DNA from: Clostridia bacterium
GTDB lineage: Bacteria; Bacillota; Clostridia; Oscillospirales; Acutalibacteraceae
Assembly (NCBI GenBank): GCA_017430145.1
Contig: JAFRNP010000011.1
Span: 1 to 38,662 of the forward strand
DNA length: 38,662 bases
Direction of reading: 5' to 3'
Position 1 is the first letter of the stretch. Each line of letters begins with the position of its first letter. The translations under genes were made by a program, and so were the position numbers. Below are positions 15,097 through 23,152 of this stretch, piece by piece. Below the pieces are notes generated by a model. That model was not told the DNA's origin, searched no databases, and saw only the letters and a program-made list of their open reading frames with translations.

Positions 15097-15125
15097 TTGC
15101 TTTTTTCGGCCGCATATGTTATAGT
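15097..15125 (+). promoter_or_regulatory. Promoter of the envelope glycan cluster
   Basis: TTGCTT at 15097-15102, 17-nt spacer, TATAGT at 15120-15125, upstream of the acyltransferase gene and divergent from the Gfo/Idh promoter. Confidence 0.65.
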
Positions 15126-15170
15126 TTTTTACGATGTTAATAAGCGGCGTCTTTAATAAATGCCGCCGGA

Positions 15171-16286
15171 ATGAAAGGAATGCTTGAAAGCCACATGAAG
15201 AATCAAAGCTTAGTACAGAGAGAGAGAAGCGCCGCTATACAGATCATGCGCGGCATTGCGATTTTACTGGTCCTTTACCACCACGCGTCCATGCAGGTGG
15301 ATGCGGACGGTTTTCTGAGAGGGCTCAGACTGGTCGTTACCGGTTTTCATATGCCGGTCTTTTTCCTGATCGCTGGATATCTGTTTGAACTGAAAGCGGC
15401 CCGCTATTCGGAAAACAAACCGCGTTTCCTGCTGAACAAGGCGCAGCATCTGCTGATCCCGTACGTATTCTGGACAGTCATTCTGTGGGCGGCAGTCCAG
15501 ATCGCACATATCGTCGCATCGCCGGGGATCCGTGATATGATGGTTCAAAACGGCTTTGACCGCATGAGTCCGCTGAAACTCGGGATTGGGCTGCTGACTT
15601 ATGAATATTATTATACACAGCATCTGTGGTTCCTGTACATTCTGTTCGTGTACTTTTTGCTCCATATCCTGATCGGCAAAGCCGGCAGCAGCGTCCCGTT
15701 CGTGGCCGCCTGCGGCGCCGTGGGCCTGTTTGCCGCAGCCGTGCAGATGCCGCATATGATCACCCGTTTTCTCTGCTGGGCCGTGTTCTTTGCATTCGGC
15801 AGGGCCGTTGGCCGCTATGACGGGCTGCGCCGTACGGTACGCGCCCTCGGCACGAAAAAAGGGCTGCCGTTCCTTCTTTTCGCGTTTGCGGTATTCAGCG
15901 CGGCAAGGATCTATGTGGAAACCGCAGGGCTTGATGGCGTATTCTGGAAATGCGTCCAGCGGTTCGTTTTATACGGCAGCGCCTTCTCCGGATCCGGGGT
16001 CGTTTATGTGATCGCCGAAAAACTCGGCCGCATCAACAAAGGAAAGCTGCTGACGCTCCTCGGGGACCATTCCCTCGATATCTACCTGATGCACAATCCT
16101 TATTTCGTGGCGTTCAGCGCAATGGCGCTGACGAACTTCCTCCACCTGAACGCATATCCGGCGCTGCTTGCGGCGATCGTGATCGGCGTGACGGCCCCGA
16201 CCATTCTCAGCCGCTTTATCATCCGGAAGATTGGCATCTTATCCTTCGTCATGCTGGGGATCAGAAAACCGAAAAAAGCCGCGTAA
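15171..16286 (+). CDS. Acyltransferase 3 family membrane protein (O-acetyltransferase-like)
   Basis: 371 residues from the ATG at 15171. Starts at 15180 and 15195 are also possible because no strong ribosome site decides between them. The family signature is at the first helix: M-R-G-I-A-I-L-L-V-L-Y-H-H-A, with the expected R near the membrane and the His of the H-H pair, then H-M-P-V-F-F-L-I-A-G-Y-L-F and about ten hydrophobic helices. Near the end is L-G-D-H-S-L-D-I-Y-L-M-H-N-P-Y-F, another hallmark. The family transfers acyl groups, mostly acetyl, to surface glycans. No extracellular SGNH domain is fused. Confidence 0.85.
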   Translation: MKGMLESHMKNQSLVQRERSAAIQIMRGIAILLVLYHHASMQVDADGFLRGLRLVVTGFHMPVFFLIAGYLFELKAARYSENKPRFLLNKAQHLLIPYVFWTVILWAAVQIAHIVASPGIRDMMVQNGFDRMSPLKLGIGLLTYEYYYTQHLWFLYILFVYFLLHILIGKAGSSVPFVAACGAVGLFAAAVQMPHMITRFLCWAVFFAFGRAVGRYDGLRRTVRALGTKKGLPFLLFAFAVFSAARIYVETAGLDGVFWKCVQRFVLYGSAFSGSGVVYVIAEKLGRINKGKLLTLLGDHSLDIYLMHNPYFVAFSAMALTNFLHLNAYPALLAAIVIGVTAPTILSRFIIRKIGILSFVMLGIRKPKKAA

Positions 16287-16351
16287 TTCAACACAGAAGG
16301 AAGGGCCGGCACGGGACGGCGCAAGTCTCCCCTGCCGCAAAGGCATCCGCC

Positions 16352-17365
16352 ATGGACGACTACTCTTATTCCGCATACCCTTCATACCCTTCGCCGCCTT
16401 CGCCCGCAAAAAAACGCAGGCGGCAACTGCCGGCGCTGCCGTTCATCATTCTGTCCGCCGTGCTGGCCGTATTACTGGTCGCCGAAACGGTAATCCTGCT
16501 GCCGCCGGCGCTGCGTACGGACCCGGAGTCGGACGCCGTTTCCGTCCCCGCCGCCGTAACGGACGCCCCCACCGAACAGCCTTCCCTGCCGGCTGAACCG
16601 ACGACCGCAGTTCCCGGGGAAACGCCCACCGAACCTGCCGCTTCCCTTTCCGACGTCTACCGCGACCATTTCGCGATGCGGGGGAAAAACCTGGGGCCGT
16701 CGAAGACCCTGACCGGAAAAGTGGAACTTTTGCTGGTGTACGTTTCCACGCCGCAGTGCCCCTGGACGCAGGAACAGAAAGACAAGGTGCACGCCGTCAG
16801 CGCGTCTTCCGTCAGGTATATGCAGCAGGAGGCGGCGCGGTACGGCGCGGACCTTGAGCTGAAAATAGGGGAATTCGACTGCGACATCCCCTTGGAGATC
16901 CCGCCGTTTCAGATGACCGGCATTTCGACCCGGTGGTACGACGCCACCCTTGACGCCCTTTTTCAGATGCATTCGATGGACGACGTACAGCGGCACTATG
17001 AAGCGAAGCTACACATGGACGACACGCCGTTTCTGTTCATGTTCAACAGCTGGGACCGCAGCTTTACCATCAACGCGAAAAATCCCGCGAACGAATCGAA
17101 GGAGGAATATTCGGTCTTTTTCTGCGATACCGATATGCACGACAATTATCTGACCCATGAGCTGCTGCACCAGTACGGCGCTATCGATTACTACGATTAC
17201 GACAATGAGGGCGTGAAAGCGCTTGCAGACAAATACTTCCCCGACAGCCTGATGGACGAGCCCTCGCACACCATCGACCCCCTGACCGCCTACCTGATCG
17301 GCTGGACGGACGAGCTGACGCCCGATTGCATCCGTTTTCTGGATGAATCGCAGGGACTGCGCTGA
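16352..17365 (+). CDS. Membrane-anchored putative metzincin-like metalloprotease
   Basis: 337 residues from the ATG at 16352. A much longer upstream frame overlaps the acyltransferase gene in another frame and is rejected. A short Tyr/Ser/Pro-rich N-terminus with R-R-R precedes one TM helix (about 28-50), then a Thr/Pro/Glu linker, then an extracellular domain. That domain carries H269-E270-L-L-H273-Q-Y-G276-A-I-D279, the extended HExxHxxGxxD zinc motif of metzincin-type proteases whose third ligand is Asp, as in snapalysin. The Met-turn is not obvious, though S-L-M-D-E-P-S-H-T follows at a plausible distance. It lies 65 nt after the acyltransferase. Target unknown; surface protein processing is an inference. 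Confidence 0.7.
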   Translation: MDDYSYSAYPSYPSPPSPAKKRRRQLPALPFIILSAVLAVLLVAETVILLPPALRTDPESDAVSVPAAVTDAPTEQPSLPAEPTTAVPGETPTEPAASLSDVYRDHFAMRGKNLGPSKTLTGKVELLLVYVSTPQCPWTQEQKDKVHAVSASSVRYMQQEAARYGADLELKIGEFDCDIPLEIPPFQMTGISTRWYDATLDALFQMHSMDDVQRHYEAKLHMDDTPFLFMFNSWDRSFTINAKNPANESKEEYSVFFCDTDMHDNYLTHELLHQYGAIDYYDYDNEGVKALADKYFPDSLMDEPSHTIDPLTAYLIGWTDELTPDCIRFLDESQGLR

Positions 17366-17552
17366 AAACCGTCGTTTCCGATCGGCAGCTGTTTATAAAC
17401 ACTGCCCGGACCGAAGCGGATCAGCCGATCATCATCCGCCGGTGTGACGAAAAGGACCGGCGGGAAAGACAGAAGCTATTATACGACAATCAATAACCGG
17501 GAGGACAGTGACGGGACGGCGGGAGACCCGACCGTTTCGCAGAATACGCGCC

Positions 17553-18500
17553 ATGAAAAAACAGATCGATATCAACTTCATCGGTTTCTGGGGCAGCTTT
17601 GACAAACAGGACAACATGCTGTTTAACATTCTGAAAGAGCGGTACGACGTACGCATTTCTGAGAAACCGGATTATCTCTTCGTTTCGCCGCTGGGCAGAA
17701 TGTACAACTATATGCAGTACGACTGCATCCGTATCCTGTACGCGGGGGAGGAGATCACGCCGGATTTCAACTGCTTCGATTATGCGATCGGGTTCGATTT
17801 TCTGGAATTCGGCGACAGATACCTGCGGTATCCGTTCTGCTTCTATTCCGCCAACGGGCCGTGGCACGCGGACGCGCTGACGCGGGACGAGGCGTATGAA
17901 CTGCTCAAAAAGAAGGATATCTTCTGCAACCTGATCTACTGGGAGGATTCCATCGGCGGGAAGCGGACGCAGCTGTTCAACGCCATCTCCGCATACAAGC
18001 CCGTGCGTTCGGACGGCAGGCTGCTGAACACCGTGGGCGGAAACGGGATCTCTTACAGGGAGAAGTGGGAGATCCTCCGGCGGTCAAAGTTTACGATCGC
18101 CTGCGAGGGCTGCAGCTACCCGGGGGTCGTCACGGAAAAAATGACGATGCCGCTGGCCGCGCATTCGGTCCCGGTCTTTTACGGGAACGAACGGATCTGT
18201 GAAGAATTCAACGCCGACGCGTTTGTCAACTGCCACGCGTACCCGGACCCGGACGCCCTTGCGCAACGGATCCGGGAGCTTGACGGCGACGACGAACAGT
18301 ATCTGCAGATGCTCACAAGCGCGCCGCTGGTAAACGACGGGTACGCCGCCGATCTGTACGAACGGCTGAAAGCCTTCCTGTTCCATATCTTTGACCAGGA
18401 CCCGGACGAAGCGAAGCGGCGCGTCGATTCCGTTATCTCAAACAATTATGCGAAAAACTACAAACGGTTCATGAGAATATCAAACATTCTGCATTTCTGA
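17553..18500 (+). CDS. Glycosyltransferase family 10 (fucosyltransferase-like)
   Basis: 315 residues from the ATG at 17553. A GTG at 17508 has GGAGG only 3 nt upstream and would add 15 Arg-rich residues, so it is less likely. GT10 pattern: an acceptor half with E-E-I-T-P-D-F-N-C-F-D-Y-A-I-G-F-D, then the nucleotide-sugar half with K-F-T-I-A-C-E-G, V-V-T-E-K and S-V-P-V-F-Y-G. The usual E-N of the F-E-N motif is E-G here. The family transfers fucose (alpha-1,3/1,4) from GDP-fucose. No GDP-fucose pathway gene is in the window. It probably decorates a surface glycan, possibly in host mimicry. Confidence 0.8.
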   Translation: MKKQIDINFIGFWGSFDKQDNMLFNILKERYDVRISEKPDYLFVSPLGRMYNYMQYDCIRILYAGEEITPDFNCFDYAIGFDFLEFGDRYLRYPFCFYSANGPWHADALTRDEAYELLKKKDIFCNLIYWEDSIGGKRTQLFNAISAYKPVRSDGRLLNTVGGNGISYREKWEILRRSKFTIACEGCSYPGVVTEKMTMPLAAHSVPVFYGNERICEEFNADAFVNCHAYPDPDALAQRIRELDGDDEQYLQMLTSAPLVNDGYAADLYERLKAFLFHIFDQDPDEAKRRVDSVISNNYAKNYKRFMRISNILHF

Positions 18501-18516
18501 AGAAACGGAGTAAACT

Positions 18517-19161
18517 ATGAAAAGCATCCAGAACGTACTGATCGTCGGCGCACATTTCGACGACGCAGAGCTCGGCGCAGGCGGCACGGCCGCAAAATTC
18601 AGCAGGCAGGGAAAAAATGTGTATAAGATCACACTCACGGACAACACCACCCTGTTCCCGCAGAGAAGCGTCCGCGTTGACTATCAGTCCAGCGCCCTGC
18701 AGAGCCGGCAGGCCTGTGAGATCCTCGGTATTCGGCAGCTTGATTTCGAAGCCGAAGAATGCTCCCGTCTGGAATACGGGAAAGACGTGATGCAGCGGGT
18801 GGAAAAAATCATATTCAACTATCAGATCGACACCGTGTTCGTCCACTTCGGCAAGGACATGAACCGGGATCACGTGGAAGCAAACAAGATCTGCCTGACG
18901 GCGGCAAGGCACTGCGCCAACGTGTTTGAATTCCAAAGCAACGGTTACATTCTGGACGACGCGTTCTATCCCACCTTTTTCATCAATATCAGCGACTGTG
19001 TGGAGCTGAAGAAAAAAGCGCTGCGGTGCTACGGCGCGGAGCATAACCGGATGGACCGCCTTTTCGATACGATCCTTGAAAGGAACCACATCTGGGGCTA
19101 CGCCAACGAGGTGGAATACGCCGAGGGGTTCCGTGTCGTCAAAATGATCGACGAATGCTGA
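18517..19161 (+). CDS. PIG-L (LmbE-like) family deacetylase
   Basis: 214 residues, 16 nt after the GT10 gene with a GAAACGGAG ribosome site. The N-terminal zinc-site motif A-H-F-D-D-A-E-L-G-A-G-G is intact, and the second zinc-site segment appears as N-R-D-H-V-E-A-N. The family removes N-acetyl groups from GlcNAc-containing substrates, including sugar intermediates of surface glycans and thiols. The position directly after a fucosyltransferase suggests it modifies the same glycan. No signal peptide; cytoplasmic. Confidence 0.85.
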   Translation: MKSIQNVLIVGAHFDDAELGAGGTAAKFSRQGKNVYKITLTDNTTLFPQRSVRVDYQSSALQSRQACEILGIRQLDFEAEECSRLEYGKDVMQRVEKIIFNYQIDTVFVHFGKDMNRDHVEANKICLTAARHCANVFEFQSNGYILDDAFYPTFFINISDCVELKKKALRCYGAEHNRMDRLFDTILERNHIWGYANEVEYAEGFRVVKMIDEC

Positions 19162-19218
19162 ATACCGGCAACCCTTTGCCTGCGGGATGAAACGGTCGCA
19201 GAAGAACCGTATTTCAGA

Positions 19219-19247
19219 TTGACAGCTGATTGAAAACATGGTATATT
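19219..19247 (+). promoter_or_regulatory. Promoter of the tocopherol-cyclase-like / SDR operon
   Basis: TTGACA at 19219-19224, 17-nt spacer, TATATT at 19242-19247. Expected start near 19254, with a leader of about 65 nt. Confidence 0.8.
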
Positions 19248-19319
19248 AATAATGTTAATAGATTCCGCCGCGCGCCGGAAAGCCGGGGCACGGCGGGCAA
19301 TACGCAAAAGGAGAAAACC

Positions 19320-20456
19320 ATGTCAAATATCAGCGCAATTTCCAGAGACGAGTGGATGCTGCGCGGCCCGCTCGCAAAAAAAGGCTACGACTGGTGGTGG
19401 CACAATTTCACCGCCGAAAACGCGAAGACCGGCGAAAAAAAGCCCTTCTACATCGAGTTTTTCACCTGCAACCCCGCCTTTGCCGAGGATGAACCCGTGA
19501 TCGTATGGAACGATCCCGTCGCCCGCGCCGCCGGCAAACGCCCCTCGTATCTGATGATCAACGTGGGCTTCTGGGGCGAGACCCACGGGCAGCTCCACCG
19601 GTTTATCTCGTTGAAAAAAACCGAGATCCACGCCGACGCCCCTTATTCGGTACGCGCGGCGGACTGCTTTATGAACGAGACCCACACGTTCGGCAGCGTA
19701 AAAATCACGCCCGAAGAGGCCGAGGCGCACCCCGAGTGGATGTGTAACGCCGGCGAAATGACCTGGAACCTGAAGATCGACAAAAAGATCGCCTTCAACG
19801 TCGGCTACGGCGCCAGCCGCTTTTTCCGCAAAATCAACGCTTTTGAAATGTTCTGGCACGCCGAAGGCATGAAAACGGAATTTGAAGGCACCGTGACCCT
19901 CAACGGCGAGGAATACATCGTGCGCCCCGAGACCTGCAACGGCTACGCGGACAAAAACTGGGGCGGCGACTTTACAAGCCCGTGGGTGTGGCTGTCCTCC
20001 AACAATATCCAAAGCGGAATCTCCGGCGACAAGCTGAACAACAGTGTGTTCGAGATCGGCGGCGGCAGGCCGAAGATCTTTTTCCTGGCGCTGAACCGCA
20101 AACTGCTGGGCACCTTCTTCTATGAGGGGCGCGACTACGAATTCAATTTCTCCAAATTCTGGACCGGTTCCAGAACGCAGTTTGAGAGCGGAGAGACCGA
20201 AGACGAGATCTGGTGGCACGTGGAGCAGACCACGTTCAAAGCAAAGATGGTCACCGATATCCGCTGCAAAAAGAGCGAAATGCTGAACATCAATTACGAA
20301 GCGCCCAACGGTACCAAACGGCATAACCGGCTGTGGAACGGCGGCACGGGCTACGGCACGCTGAAGCTCTACGAAAAGAAAAAAGGAAAATATGAGCTGA
20401 TCGACGAAATGACCACCGAGGGCGTCGGCTGCGAATACGGCGAATACGACCGATAA
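19320..20456 (+). CDS. Tocopherol-cyclase-like family protein
   Basis: 378 residues from the ATG at 19320, set by AAAAGGAG; the frame reaching 19230 starts inside the promoter. It is Trp/Phe-rich throughout, with D-W-W-W-H-N-F near residue 26, T-C-N-G-Y-A-D-K-N-W-G-G-D-F mid-protein and several W-x-W segments. This fits the lipocalin-like/tocopherol-cyclase fold (PF14249-type). In plants that enzyme closes the chromanol ring; clostridia make no tocopherol, so a hydrophobic ligand or lipid substrate is more likely. It is followed after 14 nt by an SDR oxidoreductase, suggesting two steps on one substrate. No signal peptide. Confidence 0.7.
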   Translation: MSNISAISRDEWMLRGPLAKKGYDWWWHNFTAENAKTGEKKPFYIEFFTCNPAFAEDEPVIVWNDPVARAAGKRPSYLMINVGFWGETHGQLHRFISLKKTEIHADAPYSVRAADCFMNETHTFGSVKITPEEAEAHPEWMCNAGEMTWNLKIDKKIAFNVGYGASRFFRKINAFEMFWHAEGMKTEFEGTVTLNGEEYIVRPETCNGYADKNWGGDFTSPWVWLSSNNIQSGISGDKLNNSVFEIGGGRPKIFFLALNRKLLGTFFYEGRDYEFNFSKFWTGSRTQFESGETEDEIWWHVEQTTFKAKMVTDIRCKKSEMLNINYEAPNGTKRHNRLWNGGTGYGTLKLYEKKKGKYELIDEMTTEGVGCEYGEYDR

Positions 20457-20470
20457 AGGAGGAAACATAG

Positions 20471-21262
20471 ATGATCCACGATAAAAACATCGTGCTTACC
20501 GGCGCTTCCAGCGGCATCGGCCTGGAAGTATTGAAGCTTCTGTATCCCGGCGAGGGCAACCGGATCCTGGCGGTCTCCCGCCACGCCGAGGACGTGCTGG
20601 CGGATTTCGCCGATAACGTGATCCCGTTCAACTGCGACGTCAGCTCCGCCGCAGGCGTCGACGCGATCTTTGAGAAAGCCGCCGAGGTCTTTGAAGGCAA
20701 AAAGATCGACCTGTTCTACGCGAACGCCGGCTTCCCGTATTATGAAGCCTACGACTATACAGATTGGGGACGGATCCTGAAGATCTTTGAGACCAACACG
20801 ATCTCCCCCATCTATACCTACAGCAAGTATTTACAGCATCTGGACGGCCGCAGCGGGCATCTGGCGTATACGGTCTCCGCCATCGGGCAGATGGCGATGC
20901 CGGGCTACGCCCTGTATTCCGCCACAAAGTTCGCGCTGCACGGCTTCCAGCAGGCCATGCGCGTGGAAAAACCCGCCAACGTCAAAATGACCTGCCTGTA
21001 CCCGATCGCCACCAACACCAATTTCTTTAAAGTGGCGGCGCCCATCGACTTTGAAAAGCCCTTCCCGGTGCAGGAACCGGACGTGGTCGCGAGAAAAATG
21101 GTGGCAGGGCTGGAATCCGGCAAAAAATACGTGTTCCCGAGCGGCCTGTTCACGTTCGCCAAGGGGCTGATGGCAGTGGTCCCGCCCGTACGCACCGTTT
21201 ACTGGAAGCTGGAAAACAACAAACTGGACCGGTTCAAGGAAAATCTCAGAAACGTGCAGTAA
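20471..21262 (+). CDS. Short-chain dehydrogenase/reductase (SDR)
   Basis: 263 residues with AAAGGAGG just upstream. Classical SDR motifs: I-V-L-T-G-A-S-S-G-I-G (T-G-x3-G-x-G cofactor loop), Y-A-N-A-G in place of N-N-A-G, and Y-S-A-T-K (Y-x3-K active site). The C-terminal region beyond residue 220 (P-S-G-L-F-T-F-A-K-G-L-M-A-V-V-P-P-V-R) is hydrophobic and may contact the membrane or a lipid. NAD(P)-dependent oxidation or reduction of a small or lipidic substrate is expected; coupled to the tocopherol-cyclase-like gene. Confidence 0.9.
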   Translation: MIHDKNIVLTGASSGIGLEVLKLLYPGEGNRILAVSRHAEDVLADFADNVIPFNCDVSSAAGVDAIFEKAAEVFEGKKIDLFYANAGFPYYEAYDYTDWGRILKIFETNTISPIYTYSKYLQHLDGRSGHLAYTVSAIGQMAMPGYALYSATKFALHGFQQAMRVEKPANVKMTCLYPIATNTNFFKVAAPIDFEKPFPVQEPDVVARKMVAGLESGKKYVFPSGLFTFAKGLMAVVPPVRTVYWKLENNKLDRFKENLRNVQ

Positions 21263-21305
21263 ACCATACCGCGCCTGCCGGGATCGCGGTCTGGACATGA
21301 AAACG

Positions 21306-21343
21306 CCGGGGCTCACCGTACGGATGGGCCCCGGATGTTTTTA
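21306..21343 (+). terminator. Bidirectional intrinsic terminator
   Basis: CCGGGGC (21306-21312) pairs with GCCCCGG (21328-21334), followed by ATGTTTTTA. It lies between convergent genes, and the other strand has CGTTTTC after the stem, so it probably also ends the GH16 transcript. Confidence 0.75.
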
Positions 21344-21353
21344 TGCCGTATGC

Positions 21354-22178
21354 TTATTTATACTGATACGCCCGCACGTAGTCCACGACAAATTCGCTGC
21401 TGTCCACGCCCTTGAGGTAGTCCGTGGAGGGAACGCCGTTTGTACCGCCGACCTCGACCGACAGGATCAGGAACTCCGGCACCGTGCTCACGCCGCCCCA
21501 GCTTGTGGAAAAGCTTTTGACGCCGTTGATGTAGAAGGTATAGCCCTCCGGGTTCCATTCCATCCCGTAGGTATTGAACTCCGAATACGGATCGCCCTTG
21601 ACCAGATACTTATGCGCGCCGAGCGCCTGATGCTTGTCGCCGTAGCCGTCGATATGGATATTGGAGCTGACGGTATTGGGCCTGCGCGAATCGTAATACG
21701 GGCTCTCGAACACGTCGAGCTCCGCGCCGTTCACGCCGAGGTCCGAAAGATCCGCCACGCCGTCGCAGTACAGCCAGAACGCCCCCCACAGGTCATGTCC
21801 CTTCGGCAGGATGCAGCTGACCTCAAAATAGCCGTAGGTCTGCTCCACGACGCCGCGGGTATCCATGCCGTAGGTATAATACCCTGCGGGCCCGCCGTCC
21901 AGGCCTTCGGGCATGTATTCGGTGCGGATGGTCAGCTTGCCGTCGCCGACGGTCGCCATCTTTTTGTTCCAGTAGCCGCCCCGGCGAACGGTGTTGGTCT
22001 CCCACGCGAAATGGCCGGACCAGGTATCCCAGTCGACTTCGTCGCCGTCGAAGCTATCCTCCCACACCAACTCAAATTTGTCCATGTCCAGTTTGTCGCC
22101 CACCGCGTAATAGGGGATGCCGAATACCCCGCAGAACGCCGCCACCAGCGACATGAAAAATGCGATTAACTTGTTCAT
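21354..22178 (-). CDS. Secreted glycoside hydrolase family 16 (beta-glucanase-like)
   Basis: 274 residues from the ATG at 22178 (AGGAGG 6 nt upstream; the adjacent ATG at 22181 is too close to it). A signal peptide (L-I-A-F-F-M-S-L-V-A-A-F-C-G-V-F-G) is followed by the GH16 jelly roll: F-D-G-D-E-V-D-W-D-T-W, Y-G-Y-F-E-V-S, W-G-A-F-W-L, and the catalytic E153-L-D155-V-F-E158 (ExDxxE). It ends with V-D-Y-V-R-A-Y-Q, the usual family end. It cleaves beta-1,3 or beta-1,3-1,4 glucans or related galactans outside the cell. It lies 34 nt after the CorA gene and may be co-transcribed. Confidence 0.9.
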   Translation of the reverse strand: MNKLIAFFMSLVAAFCGVFGIPYYAVGDKLDMDKFELVWEDSFDGDEVDWDTWSGHFAWETNTVRRGGYWNKKMATVGDGKLTIRTEYMPEGLDGGPAGYYTYGMDTRGVVEQTYGYFEVSCILPKGHDLWGAFWLYCDGVADLSDLGVNGAELDVFESPYYDSRRPNTVSSNIHIDGYGDKHQALGAHKYLVKGDPYSEFNTYGMEWNPEGYTFYINGVKSFSTSWGGVSTVPEFLILSVEVGGTNGVPSTDYLKGVDSSEFVVDYVRAYQYK

Positions 22179-22212
22179 CATGCGCCTCCTATTTTTTTTA
22201 TTTATATAGTTC

Positions 22213-23148
22213 TCAGAACCATTTTTTCTTTTTGGCAAGCAGCAGCAATCCCCCGACCAGCACCGCCGAAAGCGCGATCACAAAGAGATAGCCGTATTTC
22301 CAGTGGAATTCCGGCATGCTGTCAAAATTCATACCGTACCAGCCCACGATGATCGTCAGCGGAAAAAAGACGGTGGTGATCACCGTAAAGATCTTCATGG
22401 AATTGTTGAGCTTCAGGTCCAGATGCGCCGAATACGCGTCCTGCAGATGGACCACGGCGCTGGACAGCGTATCGATATCCTCCTTCAGACGGCGGATCTT
22501 ATTCGTCACGTTCGTGATATAGATCAGCCTGTCCTCGTCAAGGATGTCGTTGTCGTTCTCCTCCAGCGCCTCGGTGATATCCAGAAGCTGCTCGTAAAAA
22601 TTATGCTGCTTGAGCAGGCTGCGCTTCATGGTCAGCAGTTCCTCGGTAAATTCCTTGCCCTCGCTGTCGCTCAGTACGTCCTTCTCAAGCTCCGCCACGG
22701 CGATGCCGGTATCTTCGATATATTTGATATCGCTGCCGACGAGGTTGTCCAGAAACGCGCCGATGACCTTTTCGGTGTTGACTTTTGAAGCGGAGAAACG
22801 GCGCAGGGCGGCAAAAAATTTGGACTTTGTGGAACCGTCGAAATCCTCCACGTCCACCACCAGCACCAGATTCCTGCGGAAATACAGCGCCACGCAGTCC
22901 TCCCGCAGGTCGTTTTCGGATACGGCGGCGATCCTGAGCTCCGTGAACGTGTAGCTGTCGTGGATCTCCACGCCCGAACGGAAATAGCGGCTCGCCTGCC
23001 GGCAGCTTTCCACCGTCGATTCATCAAAACCGAAGCAGTCCGCCACCTGCGAAAGCTCTTCGCCGGTAACGTAGCCGACCGTCAGCGTATCCGCGGAGAC
23101 CTCCGGCAGAGAGACCTCCGTCAGCTTCTCCCGAAATTGAAACAGCAT
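22213..23148 (-). CDS. CorA-family divalent metal transporter
   Basis: 311 residues. A long soluble N-terminal part, a long charged helix region (about 170-240), then two C-terminal TM helices with the Y-G-M-N-F signature between them, and a basic end (K-K-K-K-W-F). This is the usual CorA layout, forming pentameric Mg/Co channels. The gap to the citrate synthase stop codon is only 4 nt, and the ribosome site lies in the end of that gene, so the two are coupled. The functional link to citrate synthase is unclear beyond possible metal need. Confidence 0.9.
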   Translation of the reverse strand: MLFQFREKLTEVSLPEVSADTLTVGYVTGEELSQVADCFGFDESTVESCRQASRYFRSGVEIHDSYTFTELRIAAVSENDLREDCVALYFRRNLVLVVDVEDFDGSTKSKFFAALRRFSASKVNTEKVIGAFLDNLVGSDIKYIEDTGIAVAELEKDVLSDSEGKEFTEELLTMKRSLLKQHNFYEQLLDITEALEENDNDILDEDRLIYITNVTNKIRRLKEDIDTLSSAVVHLQDAYSAHLDLKLNNSMKIFTVITTVFFPLTIIVGWYGMNFDSMPEFHWKYGYLFVIALSAVLVGGLLLLAKKKKWF

Positions 23149-23152
23149 GCCG

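Noticed and set aside
15950-16351. Long upstream extension of the metalloprotease reading frame
   Set aside because: It overlaps the end of the acyltransferase gene in another frame, is Arg/Pro-rich as expected of a shadow frame, and a TM-anchored start fits at 16352.
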